From Nitrospiraceae bacterium (lineage in GTDB: Bacteria > Nitrospirota > Nitrospiria > Nitrospirales > UBA8639): a DNA stretch of 64,000 nucleotides. How positions within the stretch are numbered: position 1 is the first letter of the stretch; every line of letters begins with the position of its first letter. This document shows positions 36,443-44,580 of this stretch, one piece after another. Below the pieces are notes generated by a model that was not told where the DNA came from, ran no database searches, and was given only the letters and a program-made list of their open reading frames with translations. The position numbers and the translations under genes are program-made. The stretch covers positions 137,428 to 201,427 of the forward strand of contig JACKFF010000008.1 of assembly GCA_020632595.1 (NCBI GenBank), written 5' to 3'.

Positions 36443-37336
36443 CTATGACGTCGGGTTGTCTCCATCCTTCACCCCATCCCGAAGTGGGGAGTTTGTACCT
36501 GCTGAAGAAGGTCGACTGGAAGGAGGAGGTTCACCGACTCCGGCAGTCCACTCTTGAGCCAATTTCATGACTGCCTGATCAAGCGCCTCTTGGAGTGCGA
36601 TCATCCTGACAGTCTCAAGAGCCCTTCCTTCTTCAGGATAAATTGCGCTGGTCATGGCAGACCCTCTCACTCTGGGATACCGGTTGGATGCCAAAGGGAA
36701 ATCCAATTGTTCCAGGATTGCATGAGAGCGGCCTAGTGCCCGGAGAAGTAATTTTCCCGACCTGATGTCTAACAAACCTAATTCGACGGTCGCGTGGTTT
36801 TCCGTTTGCTGACCGTTGATGGCGCTAACTTCGGGGAGAAGGTCAAGGTGGGCGGGTCCCGTGGTTTCCTGATTGGCTGACAGGAGTACTAAAACCACAT
36901 CAAGATCCCTGGAGGCTCTCAGTGAGTTCAGTTGGCTGACGTTCTCTCCGGAGGGGATGTCCTCCAGACGAATGACCTCTTCTACTGAAAGGGGGATCTG
37001 GTTTTGGACCTCCTGCTTCACCCTGGCCGCGAACTGTAACCAGCTATTGTCGGTCAGCGCCTGGTTGGCCCGGGAGTGGCCTGAGGACATGACGATGACC
37101 ATACCAACCGGAAGCCGGTCGTGAGATTGAATTGAAAGCTTTTCCCGGATGATCGACGAAGAATTCAGCTCTTTTTCAAACTGCGTCTCCAGTCCGAGAG
37201 AGGAAGGGCCGGCGCACCCTCCCATCCAGAGCAAGGGTAACATCAAAAGAGGGAAAATTCTCCAGGAGGAAAGAAGAGCAGCTCGTGTTAAAACGCCACA
37301 TAAACGGTCGGCCAAAGATGGTTTCTTTGATTGCAT
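36443..37336 (-). CDS. Lipoprotein of unknown function
   Basis: 297 residues. A long N-terminal stretch with basic residues is followed by LLMLPLLWMGGC, a lipobox whose Cys becomes the lipidated residue near position 41. The mature part has an alpha/beta look: LPVGMVIVMSSGHSRANQAL, LDVVLVLLSAN, ATVELGLLDIRSGKLLLRAL. The order (strand, amphipathic helix, LDVVLVL, then a metabolism-of-self segment SGKLLLRA) resembles some rhombotarget-type lipoproteins, but only weakly. AAAAGGAGA precedes the ATG. Function not assignable; it probably sits in the periplasm or outer membrane. Confidence 0.7.
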   Translation of the reverse strand: MQSKKPSLADRLCGVLTRAALLSSWRIFPLLMLPLLWMGGCAGPSSLGLETQFEKELNSSSIIREKLSIQSHDRLPVGMVIVMSSGHSRANQALTDNSWLQFAARVKQEVQNQIPLSVEEVIRLEDIPSGENVSQLNSLRASRDLDVVLVLLSANQETTGPAHLDLLPEVSAINGQQTENHATVELGLLDIRSGKLLLRALGRSHAILEQLDFPLASNRYPRVRGSAMTSAIYPEEGRALETVRMIALQEALDQAVMKLAQEWTAGVGEPPPSSRPSSAGTNSPLRDGVKDGDNPTS

Positions 37337-37434
37337 CTTTCGGATCTCCTTTTCAGTTGGGATCGGATTTTCAGATTCGTTGCCTTAAATACAGGGGGGG
37401 TTGGAAAACCTGCCGGATGGTGATCACGAGATAA

Positions 37435-37472
37435 GGGTGGGAGGACAATTTCGCCGAAATTCCCTCCCACCC
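37435..37472 (-). terminator. Nested hairpin between the DWTLA-repeat gene and the lipoprotein gene
   Basis: GGGTGGGAGG (37435-37444) and CCTCCCACCC (37463-37472) form a 10-bp stem. The loop itself contains the palindrome AATTTCGCCGAAATT. It lies 10 bases after the DWTLA gene stop. The missing U-run suggests either a weak terminator or an mRNA processing/stability element that could give the small repeat protein higher expression than the lipoprotein. Confidence 0.6.
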
Positions 37473-37481
37473 AGCAAGTCC

Positions 37482-37886
37482 CTATGCTAGGGTCCAATCG
37501 ACCTCCTCTTCCTCTTTACTGCTGTCGTTGCTGGCAATTGTCCAATCGGTCTCATCCTCGTCTGCATCTTCGGACTCACCCTGGGCCAGAGTCCAGTCAG
37601 GTTCATCCTCCTCCGACTCCTTAGCGTCCTTTTTGGCCAAGGTCCAGTCAGTGTCATCCTCGCTGGAGTCTCTGGTATCTTTGCCGGCTAGCGTCCAGTC
37701 CACCTCTGTCTCCTGTTTGTCCTCCTCGGTAGCCATGATCCAGGTGGATTTGCCGTCGGATACCGGCACCTGCCCGTTGCCTTCCTTGCCCCAGATTGTG
37801 CCTGCTTGAGTCCAAGCCAGCAGTCCGGCGAGAGCTAACGCAAATGTGTAAGTTATGGCTTTGGTTGGTGTCAGTTGAGTGTTCAT
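37482..37886 (-). CDS. Exported acidic protein with tandem DWTLA repeats
   Basis: The start at 37886 is chosen for its ribosome site (GGAGG, 8 nt) and signal peptide (ITYTFALALAGLLAWTQA); the frame also opens at 37961. 134 residues. From residue ~48 the protein is tandem repeats of about 17 residues: a W-centred core, DWTLA (four exact, one DWTIA, one degenerate TWIMA), separated by strongly acidic or charged spacers such as GKDTRDSSEDDT and QGESEDADEDET. The last residues are a DWTLA core. No cysteine in the mature part. I recognise no family. The design (conserved hydrophobic anchor, variable acidic linker) suggests repeated docking sites or a calcium- or metal-binding, secreted or periplasmic polymer partner. 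Confidence 0.75.
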   Translation of the reverse strand: MNTQLTPTKAITYTFALALAGLLAWTQAGTIWGKEGNGQVPVSDGKSTWIMATEEDKQETEVDWTLAGKDTRDSSEDDTDWTLAKKDAKESEEDEPDWTLAQGESEDADEDETDWTIASNDSSKEEEEVDWTLA

Positions 37887-37978
37887 TTTTAAATCCTCCA
37901 ATAAAAGTGTGCAACCATCCGTCCCTGCTGTGAAAGTTTTATGTATTACTTCGTTATCCATGATTTATTAAATACTAA

Positions 37979-38004
37979 TTATGTATATATAGACAAATAC
38001 ATAA
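37979..38004. promoter_or_regulatory. AT-rich dyad upstream of the DWTLA-repeat gene
   Basis: TTATGTAT and ATACATAA are perfect 8-bp inverted repeats 10 bases apart. A related half-dyad ATGTATATAAACAT follows at 38007-38020. The cluster lies 90-130 bases before the gene's start in extremely AT-rich DNA and could be an operator pair. The cognate regulator is unknown. Confidence 0.35.
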
Positions 38005-38207
38005 AAATGTATATAAACATAAAAAAAATAGATGAATGAAAATGTTCGTAATTTCTTAAACATGAAGAGTGGCTTGGGGGCGGGATAGGGGATAGGTGTT
38101 CGTGCAGGTCCTGACGAGTATTGCCTGTTCATGCGGCTCCCAAGCCAAAACCTGAATGCTCATTATCGGAGGGGCTTTTAGCCTGGCCGTCATGGATTTC
38201 AATGAAA

Positions 38208-38398
38208 GGGAGTGTTGAATAATAAAGATGTTCAAGGGAAAATTTGCCCAGGATTAGATTTCTCATCAAAGGCTCCGGGTCGGTTCAAAAAAGTCCGTCC
38301 AGCAAGGCCGCAGCCGTTTTTACGCGCGGAGCGTACGCGTAGTACGTGAGCACGGAAAAAGGGCGAGAACGCCGCTGGCGGCTTTTTTCAACAGACCC
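38208..38398. mobile_element. 191-bp MITE-like element, copy A
   Basis: The ends GGGAGTGTTGAATAA and TTTTTCAACAGACCC are inverted repeats with 12 of 15 matches. The flanks TGAAA and TGAAC suggest a short target duplication. The sequence is almost identical, and equal in length, to the reverse complement of 61402-61592. Inside lies GCCGCTGGCGGC followed by TTTTTT (38371-38388), a terminator-like hairpin. No coding capacity, so movement would have needed a transposase in trans. It sits between the DWTLA-repeat gene and the photolyase gene. Confidence 0.85.
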
Positions 38399-38520
38399 TG
38401 AACGTGTGCGAGCCTGTCCAAAGAAATTTTTCCAGGCTACCGAGAAACACCCCCGGGAGGGTCGGGAGGAGGGCAGTCAGGGTTTTTCGAGGAAGCGGGA
38501 TTCTGTAAGCATGGTGAAAT

Positions 38521-40197
38521 TCATTCGGTAAGGAGCAGGTGCACAGGAGTTAGAATTGCGGGTTTTTCAAGTTCGTGACGCACCATGGTGAAGATTTGAC
38601 GATCTTTACGAATGGTGGTGTGCCCTCGTTTCTTTAAGTTTCGAAGTGGCAGGATGAGACGGGGATTTGATTGTAATTGCTTTTTGTGGCGGTTAAGAAA
38701 GGCCCAATATAAATTGGTAATGGGGCAATTCGTTTTGGGGTTGAAGGCGCATCCGGTGCAGAAATCACTCATACGATTGATATAGGCTGCGCCCGAAATA
38801 TACGGTTTGGTGGTCATGAAAGGACCTGTCCCGAAAGTTCCCATAGCCAAAACATTCGGTTCCACGACCCAATCAAAAGCATCAACATACGCCACCCAGA
38901 ACCAATCGGTCAGTTCACGGGGAGATACATCGAGCAGGGTGGCAATATTCGCAAGGATCATGAGCCTGGTAATGTGGTGGGAATAGCCATGTTCCCAGAC
39001 TTGTCCGATCACGTGATCAAGGCAATGCAGGCCGCTCGCTGTTCCCCAAAAGGCAGAGGGCAAAGGGTTCATGGCTCCCAGGAATGAAGGCGTCGCGCCT
39101 CCATTCAGACCGGATGCATTCCTGGAAGCCTTCCATGTTGGCTGGACCCATTTGTTGTATCCGGCATTACCAGGTATGTCTGCGCTGGGGAAGTGATTCC
39201 GGAACCCATCTGTTGCTTGATGGACATGCCGGACAAATTCACGCCAGCCTAGAACCTGCCGGATAAAACCTTCCTTGGAAGCCAAGGGGAGCTTTAAGGC
39301 TACAACGTCTTTGATCATCTGTCCGGGCAGCAAACGATGAATGTTGAGGAGGGCCGCCATGCGGGTATGAAAGAGCGTCTGTTCATTTTCGGCCATGGCA
39401 TCCTCATAGGGACCGAAATGTGGAAGACAATGTGTTTTGGCCCAGTGCCATTGCCGGATGGCATCTTTTTTCGTTCCCGGAAGGAATTCCGGATGAAGCG
39501 TGCCGGGGTGGTCAGCAAATTGGGATTCAACGAGTGCCACGATCTCGGTCTTAATTGGATTGGTCGGAAAGCGGAGTTCCTTTGTAGGGCGCGGTCTTCC
39601 TTTCCAGGGCTTACGGTTTTCGGTATCGAAACTATATTTTCCGCCCATCGGGCGGGGACCGTCCATCAGGATGCCGGTGTGTTTTCGAACGAACCGATAG
39701 AAGGTATCCATGCGCCAGGGAGGCTGTGTCCCGGCGCCTTCCTCAAAGTCACGCCTGGAGGTCAACCAACCTTCATGAGGGATGAAGGTGACCAAACCTT
39801 TTTTGAGGAGCGGATCAAGATCCTGTTTGACTTCCAGTTCCGCGGGCTCCATGACCCGCAAAGAGCCTAAATCCTGAAGGAGGGGTTTTAATGTTTCTCG
39901 CAATGGTTCAGAGGTTGTTTGGTAGCGAACGGCCACACCCCGCTTTGCCTGTTCAATTGCGAAGTGACGCAGGTTGAGCAGATGAAAGGCAATTTTTTGC
40001 TTGTGGTAGGGTCTCCTTCTCAGCTTCCAATGCGACTCGATGAACACTACGCCGAGGTTGTGAGGATCTTCCCGGCTCAGGGGGCCCATGTCATCGGAAA
40101 GTTGGTCCTCCAAAACGAGAATCCAACTCCGCGTCCCTTCTTTGCTCGCATAGCCGTTCAGGGTTTTGAAAAATTCATCCATTCTTGGACGGACCAT
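38521..40197 (-). CDS. FeS-type bacterial cryptochrome/photolyase (PhrB-like, (6-4) class)
   Basis: 558 residues of the cryptochrome/photolyase-related protein family (DPRP, PF04244). An antenna domain begins WILVLEDQLSDDMGPL (~24-39), and the FAD-binding helical domain contains VLGWREFVRHVHQATDGFR and EHGYSHHITRLMILANIATL. Four Cys (C392, C480, C483, C491) match the iron-sulfur ligands of Agrobacterium PhrB, with the same 88-residue spacing between the first two. The enzyme repairs (6-4) photoproducts with blue light. It is the last gene of a collinear minus-strand block that begins near 51.9 kb, and the 191-bp element lies downstream. Confidence 0.9.
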   Translation of the reverse strand: MVRPRMDEFFKTLNGYASKEGTRSWILVLEDQLSDDMGPLSREDPHNLGVVFIESHWKLRRRPYHKQKIAFHLLNLRHFAIEQAKRGVAVRYQTTSEPLRETLKPLLQDLGSLRVMEPAELEVKQDLDPLLKKGLVTFIPHEGWLTSRRDFEEGAGTQPPWRMDTFYRFVRKHTGILMDGPRPMGGKYSFDTENRKPWKGRPRPTKELRFPTNPIKTEIVALVESQFADHPGTLHPEFLPGTKKDAIRQWHWAKTHCLPHFGPYEDAMAENEQTLFHTRMAALLNIHRLLPGQMIKDVVALKLPLASKEGFIRQVLGWREFVRHVHQATDGFRNHFPSADIPGNAGYNKWVQPTWKASRNASGLNGGATPSFLGAMNPLPSAFWGTASGLHCLDHVIGQVWEHGYSHHITRLMILANIATLLDVSPRELTDWFWVAYVDAFDWVVEPNVLAMGTFGTGPFMTTKPYISGAAYINRMSDFCTGCAFNPKTNCPITNLYWAFLNRHKKQLQSNPRLILPLRNLKKRGHTTIRKDRQIFTMVRHELEKPAILTPVHLLLTE

Positions 40198-40286
40198 CCT
40201 TGGGAGTCAGGAATGAAACAGGGCTCAGGCCATCTCTGCATGAGCCAACCACATGAATGCCGTGGCAATCCGTTTGAAAAATTCGG

Positions 40287-40721
40287 TCAGGCACGGCCGG
40301 TCAGCCGTAACCGGTTTCTGGCAAACCAGTCATACGCCCGGACCAGAAGTTTGTTGATTGTGGGTCGCCGGGCCAATCTTGCGAGAGCGCGCAATCCTAT
40401 GGCTTCCCACATTTCCCTGAACACCTCGACGCCGGTAATGACTGTTCCATCCGCCCACCGGGCGTGAATGACTTTGCCCAAATCACATGGACTCAATCCA
40501 TGTTCTGCCGGAAGGTAGGATGAAGCCGAAAAATCAATGAATTCCAGATGTTTCTTCCTATTGAATATGCTCATGAGATCGATCTCACGACGACAAATTG
40601 GACAGTCGCCATCAAAATATACGGTCAATGGATAGGGTTTGGTTTCCCGGTGATGGGGCAGGACATCGGGGTGCCCCACGGGGGATGTTTGGCAGGATCC
40701 CGTACAGACTTTCTTATCCAT
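40287..40721 (-). CDS. DCC-family thiol-disulfide oxidoreductase-like protein (DUF393)
   Basis: 144 residues. The signature PLTVYFDGDCPICRREIDLM holds the DxxCxxC pair that names the DCC family. Later parts include LEFIDFSASSY and VIHARWADGTVITGVEVFRE, both family-typical. No activity has been firmly assigned to the family; a redox role is inferred from the Cys pair. It overlaps cydB by 8 nt and is followed by the photolyase, a pairing seen in other genomes. Confidence 0.85.
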   Translation of the reverse strand: MDKKVCTGSCQTSPVGHPDVLPHHRETKPYPLTVYFDGDCPICRREIDLMSIFNRKKHLEFIDFSASSYLPAEHGLSPCDLGKVIHARWADGTVITGVEVFREMWEAIGLRALARLARRPTINKLLVRAYDWFARNRLRLTGRA

Positions 40722-41736
40722 GGTGCTCCTTATGCCGGAACAAGCTGCTTCCTTTAAAAATTCGAAACAGGTAATACAGCGAAGGGAACAGGAAGAGCGC
40801 CCCGACCACTAAAGTCCCTGCGATAAATTTCAGGGTGATTCCGGGAGCGGAGGCATTAAAGATCGTCAGATCGGGAGGGATCAAATACGGGAATTGTGCG
40901 AGGCCCCATGCCCAAATGGTCAGGGTGACCTGCAGGATGGCACAGGCCCGGGCCCACCAATAGCGCTGTGTGACAAGTAATACGACAGCTGCAACGGTCA
41001 AACTGCCGATGCCGAATTGAATGACCCCACCCCAGAGACTGGTCGTCAGCTCACCCCAGAGTTGCGGGGCCCCCGACCTTCCCAGATACAACGCGGTTTC
41101 CTCCATTAAGCCGGCCAGTAGGGCTGCAATGATCGCCCGGTTCCGAAAGATTTTTTGTAGTGTGGGATCACGGGTTTCCAGAAGAAGATAGGTGGCTGCC
41201 AGATACGTAAACAGCAAGAGGGTCAACAATCCCATGCCTAACGGAAAAGGTTGCAGCCAGGGAGAGATATAGCCATCAAAAAAGGTTGCCGGGTTGACGG
41301 GAAAGTGGCCGGAGGTAATGGTCCCAATGATCATACCCAGGAGGAGAGGGCTGATGAGACTGGAAATGGCAAACAGTTGATCCCACCTGAGGTGAATGTC
41401 ATCATCTTTAATGTCATAGTGACGAAAGGCAAATGCTGACCCGCGAAGGACGATGCCGATGACCAGGATGGTCAGAGGAATATGAAGTGTGGTGGAAATA
41501 TGCACATATGCCTTCGGAAAAGCCGTGAAGACGATCGTCACGATCAGAATCAACCATACATGATTAGCTTCCCAGATCGGTCCGATGGCTTCTCCGATCA
41601 ACTGATGTTGCGCCCGCCTTGTGGGACCTCTGGCCAGAAGATGCCATACTCCGGCTCCAAAGTCTGCCCCGCCAAGCAAGGCGTAAAACGTCAGGGCGAT
41701 CAGTAAGACATTGGCGAGAGCGATTTGCAATTCCAT
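40714..41736 (-). CDS. cydB: Cytochrome bd ubiquinol oxidase subunit II
   Basis: 340 residues with eight or nine hydrophobic segments. The N-terminus has the family motif FYALLGGADFGAGVWHLLAR, and GPIWEANHVWLILIVTIVFT and FPKAYVHISTTLHIPLTILV follow. It pairs with subunit I to reduce oxygen to water with quinol at high affinity in the inner membrane. The start overlaps the cydA stop by one base (TGATG), so the two are translationally coupled. No CydX was found next to it. Confidence 0.92.
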   Translation of the reverse strand: MELQIALANVLLIALTFYALLGGADFGAGVWHLLARGPTRRAQHQLIGEAIGPIWEANHVWLILIVTIVFTAFPKAYVHISTTLHIPLTILVIGIVLRGSAFAFRHYDIKDDDIHLRWDQLFAISSLISPLLLGMIIGTITSGHFPVNPATFFDGYISPWLQPFPLGMGLLTLLLFTYLAATYLLLETRDPTLQKIFRNRAIIAALLAGLMEETALYLGRSGAPQLWGELTTSLWGGVIQFGIGSLTVAAVVLLVTQRYWWARACAILQVTLTIWAWGLAQFPYLIPPDLTIFNASAPGITLKFIAGTLVVGALFLFPSLYYLFRIFKGSSLFRHKEHHG

Positions 41737-43073
41737 CAGGCGGGTTCCGCCTCCTTCCGTGGGGAAGTCATCTCAAACTGTTCGGGAGTAGCTAAGACAT
41801 GTCGCCACATCAACCAGATCACGATACAGGCCAGGAACACATACAACACGCCAAAAATGATCAGGGGAATGATCAATCCCGGCATGGGTGTGACGGCGTT
41901 TGCGGTTTTCAGATATCCTACAATGACCCAGGGTTGCCGCCCCACTTCCGTGGCTACCCAACCGGCTTCGATCGCCAAAAAGCCTAAGGGGGTTGCCAAC
42001 ACCATCGCTTGGAGGAATCGTCGGCATTGATAGAGCGTGTTCTTCTTGTACATAAGCCAGAAGCCCCAGAGAGCCAGGCCCATCATCAAAAATCCGATGA
42101 AGACCATGAGTTGAAACGCCGTCCTGGTTATGCCGATGGGGGGCCAGTTTTCCTTGGGAAAATCCTTGAGACCCACCACCTGACCATTGGGGTCAGACGT
42201 GACCAGTAAACTTAAGGCATAAGGGATTTCCAGCACATAGTCGAATATTTCTCTTTCTGCATCCCAAACGCCGCCGATGCGAAACGGCGCGGCCTGTTGC
42301 GTCTCGACCTGGGCTTCAAATACCGCCAATTTTAAGGGTTGGAATTCCGCCACCCGTTTGGCGAGGAAATCTCCGCTGAGCGGTTGAAGGATGGCGCTGA
42401 TTCCACCGATGACCAAGGCAATTTGTAGAGCCGATTGATGAAACGCATTGCCGGGTTGGCGGAGAAGCAGGAAGGCATGAATGCCGGCCACCGCAAAACC
42501 GGCAGCCGCAAATGCGGCAAGGATCATGTGGGGGGCCTGTAATAAACCCGAGGGATTGAAGAGGGCCGCCACGGGATCGATATTGGCCGGAATGCCGCCA
42601 TGCATCATAAATCCTCTGGGGGTATTCATCCACCCGTTCGCCATGACCACAACGACCCCGGATGTGATTCCACTCAACGCCACCACGCCTCCCGCTGTGA
42701 GGTGTGCAACCGGGCTCACCTTCTGCCATCCATAGAGATAGATCCCGAGGAAAATAGCTTCTGTAAAAAACGCAAACCCTTCGATGGCAAAGGCCGGTCC
42801 GATGATGGGACCTGCCCATTCCATAAACCGGGGCCAGAGTAGACCCAATTGGAACGACAATACGGTTCCGGTGACGGCTCCAACAGCGAAAAAAATGGCC
42901 GTTCCTTTGGCCCAGCGTTTGGCAATGGTCAGGTACACGGCTTTCCCTGTTTTCAGCCAGCGCCATTCGGCCACCACCATCAGAAGAGGCATGGCCATGC
43001 CCACAACCGCAAAAATGATATGAAACCCTAGTGACATGGCCATTAGGGATCTGGCGGCGATTAAGTCACTCAT
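41736..43073 (-). CDS. cydA: Cytochrome bd ubiquinol oxidase subunit I
   Basis: 445 residues. The haem b595 ligand His is H18 in MSLGFHIIFAVVGMAMPLLM; the Glu pair lies in AIEGFAFFTEAIFLGIYLYG; the signature GWVATEVGRQPWVIVGYLKT is near residue 370. The Q-loop is short, as in the cyanide-insensitive (CIO-like) group. The enzyme gives respiration at low oxygen and resistance to NO and peroxide. It is followed directly by cydB and preceded by the multicopper oxidase-cytochrome c gene. Confidence 0.93.
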   Translation of the reverse strand: MSDLIAARSLMAMSLGFHIIFAVVGMAMPLLMVVAEWRWLKTGKAVYLTIAKRWAKGTAIFFAVGAVTGTVLSFQLGLLWPRFMEWAGPIIGPAFAIEGFAFFTEAIFLGIYLYGWQKVSPVAHLTAGGVVALSGITSGVVVVMANGWMNTPRGFMMHGGIPANIDPVAALFNPSGLLQAPHMILAAFAAAGFAVAGIHAFLLLRQPGNAFHQSALQIALVIGGISAILQPLSGDFLAKRVAEFQPLKLAVFEAQVETQQAAPFRIGGVWDAEREIFDYVLEIPYALSLLVTSDPNGQVVGLKDFPKENWPPIGITRTAFQLMVFIGFLMMGLALWGFWLMYKKNTLYQCRRFLQAMVLATPLGFLAIEAGWVATEVGRQPWVIVGYLKTANAVTPMPGLIIPLIIFGVLYVFLACIVIWLMWRHVLATPEQFEMTSPRKEAEPA

Positions 43074-43267
43074 TTAACGAATATACTCCAAAGGGTGAGG
43101 TGAGGTCTCCTCCATGAGCCCAGGTCTTTTGCTTTGGTGTCCAAAATGTCAATTGTTTTCTGGACGGGTCCTTGAGCCCCAATGTGTATAAACGGTTCCT
43201 TACCCGTAGGAACGAGGACCGAAGTGAAGCGGAGCCAATCAACTTTTTCCCCCGAGGACTTGTGCAC
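43070..43267 (-). other. Short protein-like frame between the multicopper oxidase and cydA genes
   Basis: From a GTG at 43267 the frame reads VHKSSGEKVDWLRFTSVLVP, GKEPFIHIGAQGPVQKTIDI and ends WSIFVK at 43070. It looks like real protein and faintly like the end of a PAS domain of a LuxR-type regulator. It fills the gap exactly and overlaps cydA by 4 nt. There is no ribosome site. It may be a remnant of a lost regulator gene. Confidence 0.3.
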
Positions 43268-43269
43268 AC

Positions 43270-44550
43270 TCAGGGCGGTGGGGCCGGCTTGAGTGTTTTC
43301 AAATAGGCTTGGACGTCGGCAATCTGCTGGGACGTTAAGCGATCTTCCCACGCCGGCATATTCCCGCGTCCCTTTAAAATCGTCGTCCAAAACATGTCAT
43401 TATTCTGGAGGATCGGATTCTGCTGTAGTGCCGGACCATATTCACCTTTGGCCAGCGCCCCGTGGCAGGCCTTGCAGTTTTTGTCGTACACGTCATACCC
43501 CTGGTCGGCTAGCCCGGATGGAAATTCCCTGTCCTGATAGTCGAGGATGGAGGCCATCTGAGAATTCTGCGAAACACCGGATTGGTCATCTTGTACACGT
43601 TGGTTACCAGCCGGTTGTGTGGAAGAGATTTCCGATTCCCCGGAGACCTTCAGCAGGGTCAGCATTCCACGAGGATACTTTCGATCGTCAGCCACATGGG
43701 GTACCACATGGCAGTGAAATAACCAGGTCCCTGCATGGTTAGTGACAAACTCGACGACTTTAATTTCCGCAGGTCCGATGGAGAGCACTCCGTTGGGATT
43801 GTCCCATCCGGGAATCCGAGGATTTCCGGCATTCACCTCTTCCCATTTATGACCATGAAGGTGCGGAGTATGAAATTCGAATCCGATATTGGCGAGGATC
43901 ATACGAACCCGGTCACCCGAACGGGCTTTGAATGGGATATAACCAGGGGCAGAACGGCTATTGATCGTATGGGTATCGTAGTGGCCATCATCATTTGTGT
44001 CCCACTCGTCCCAAAATGTGACAAATTCCTGATCGACTTGAGGCCAGGTAGGATCTTCGACGACAAATAACCCATACATGCCATGATCCATATGGTTCGC
44101 TGTGTCGAAATGGCAATGATAGAGATAATAACCGGGATCTTCAGCCATCCATTCATACGTGTAGGATTCGCCGGGCATCTGGAGTTGCTCCCGTCCCATG
44201 GTTCGTTGACCATTTCCGTCCATATTAAACGGATGCACACCATGGAAATGCATAGTGTGAGGAAGTTGATGCGTGTTGGTGAAATGGACCTTGACCAGGT
44301 CGCCTTTGTTGACACGAATGACCGGACCGGGAACTGAAGGCTTTTCTCCTTCTAGGGCATAAGCCCAAACTGTCGCTTCCTTCTTGGGATCCTCTAGTAA
44401 CGTAAGAGTCATTTCTTCGACTGTGATGGAAAATTCTTTGACGGGTATTTCTTTGGCGTAAATGATACGATCGTAAATTCCCGAAAACATGATCGAAAGA
44501 GTTATACCCACAATAAAAAGTTTAGGCGGTTCAAACAATTGTTTTTTCAC
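43270..44550 (-). CDS. Two-domain multicopper oxidase fused to C-terminal cytochrome c
   Basis: 426 residues starting at a GTG with GGAGG 5 nt upstream. A signal or anchor is at ~8-26. Cupredoxin domain 1 has HTMHFHG (98-104) and YHCHFDTANHMDHGM (Cys146); domain 2 has HTPHLHGHKW (227-236) and FHCHVVPHVADDRKYPRGM (Cys280). After a linker comes a cytochrome c domain with CKACH (359-363) and a likely axial Met in GRGNMPAW. Both cupredoxin domains keep a Cys for type 1 copper. It could oxidise a periplasmic donor or reduce nitrite or oxygen; the patterns fit two-domain laccases better than NirK. The cytochrome would shuttle electrons within the chain. It sits just upstream of cydAB. Confidence 0.85.
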   Translation of the reverse strand: MKKQLFEPPKLFIVGITLSIMFSGIYDRIIYAKEIPVKEFSITVEEMTLTLLEDPKKEATVWAYALEGEKPSVPGPVIRVNKGDLVKVHFTNTHQLPHTMHFHGVHPFNMDGNGQRTMGREQLQMPGESYTYEWMAEDPGYYLYHCHFDTANHMDHGMYGLFVVEDPTWPQVDQEFVTFWDEWDTNDDGHYDTHTINSRSAPGYIPFKARSGDRVRMILANIGFEFHTPHLHGHKWEEVNAGNPRIPGWDNPNGVLSIGPAEIKVVEFVTNHAGTWLFHCHVVPHVADDRKYPRGMLTLLKVSGESEISSTQPAGNQRVQDDQSGVSQNSQMASILDYQDREFPSGLADQGYDVYDKNCKACHGALAKGEYGPALQQNPILQNNDMFWTTILKGRGNMPAWEDRLTSQQIADVQAYLKTLKPAPPP

Positions 44551-44580
44551 GGTGTCCTCCCATTGGACTCGGTGGATTTT

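Noticed and set aside
36443..37336. Firm call of a rhombotarget lipoprotein
   Set aside because: Only the general order of strands and the lipobox fit; no diagnostic motif was found.
43270..44550. NirK nitrite reductase
   Set aside because: Copper motifs (HTMHFHG, HCHFDTANHMDHGM, HTPHLHGH, FHCH) fit two-domain multicopper oxidases better than NirK.
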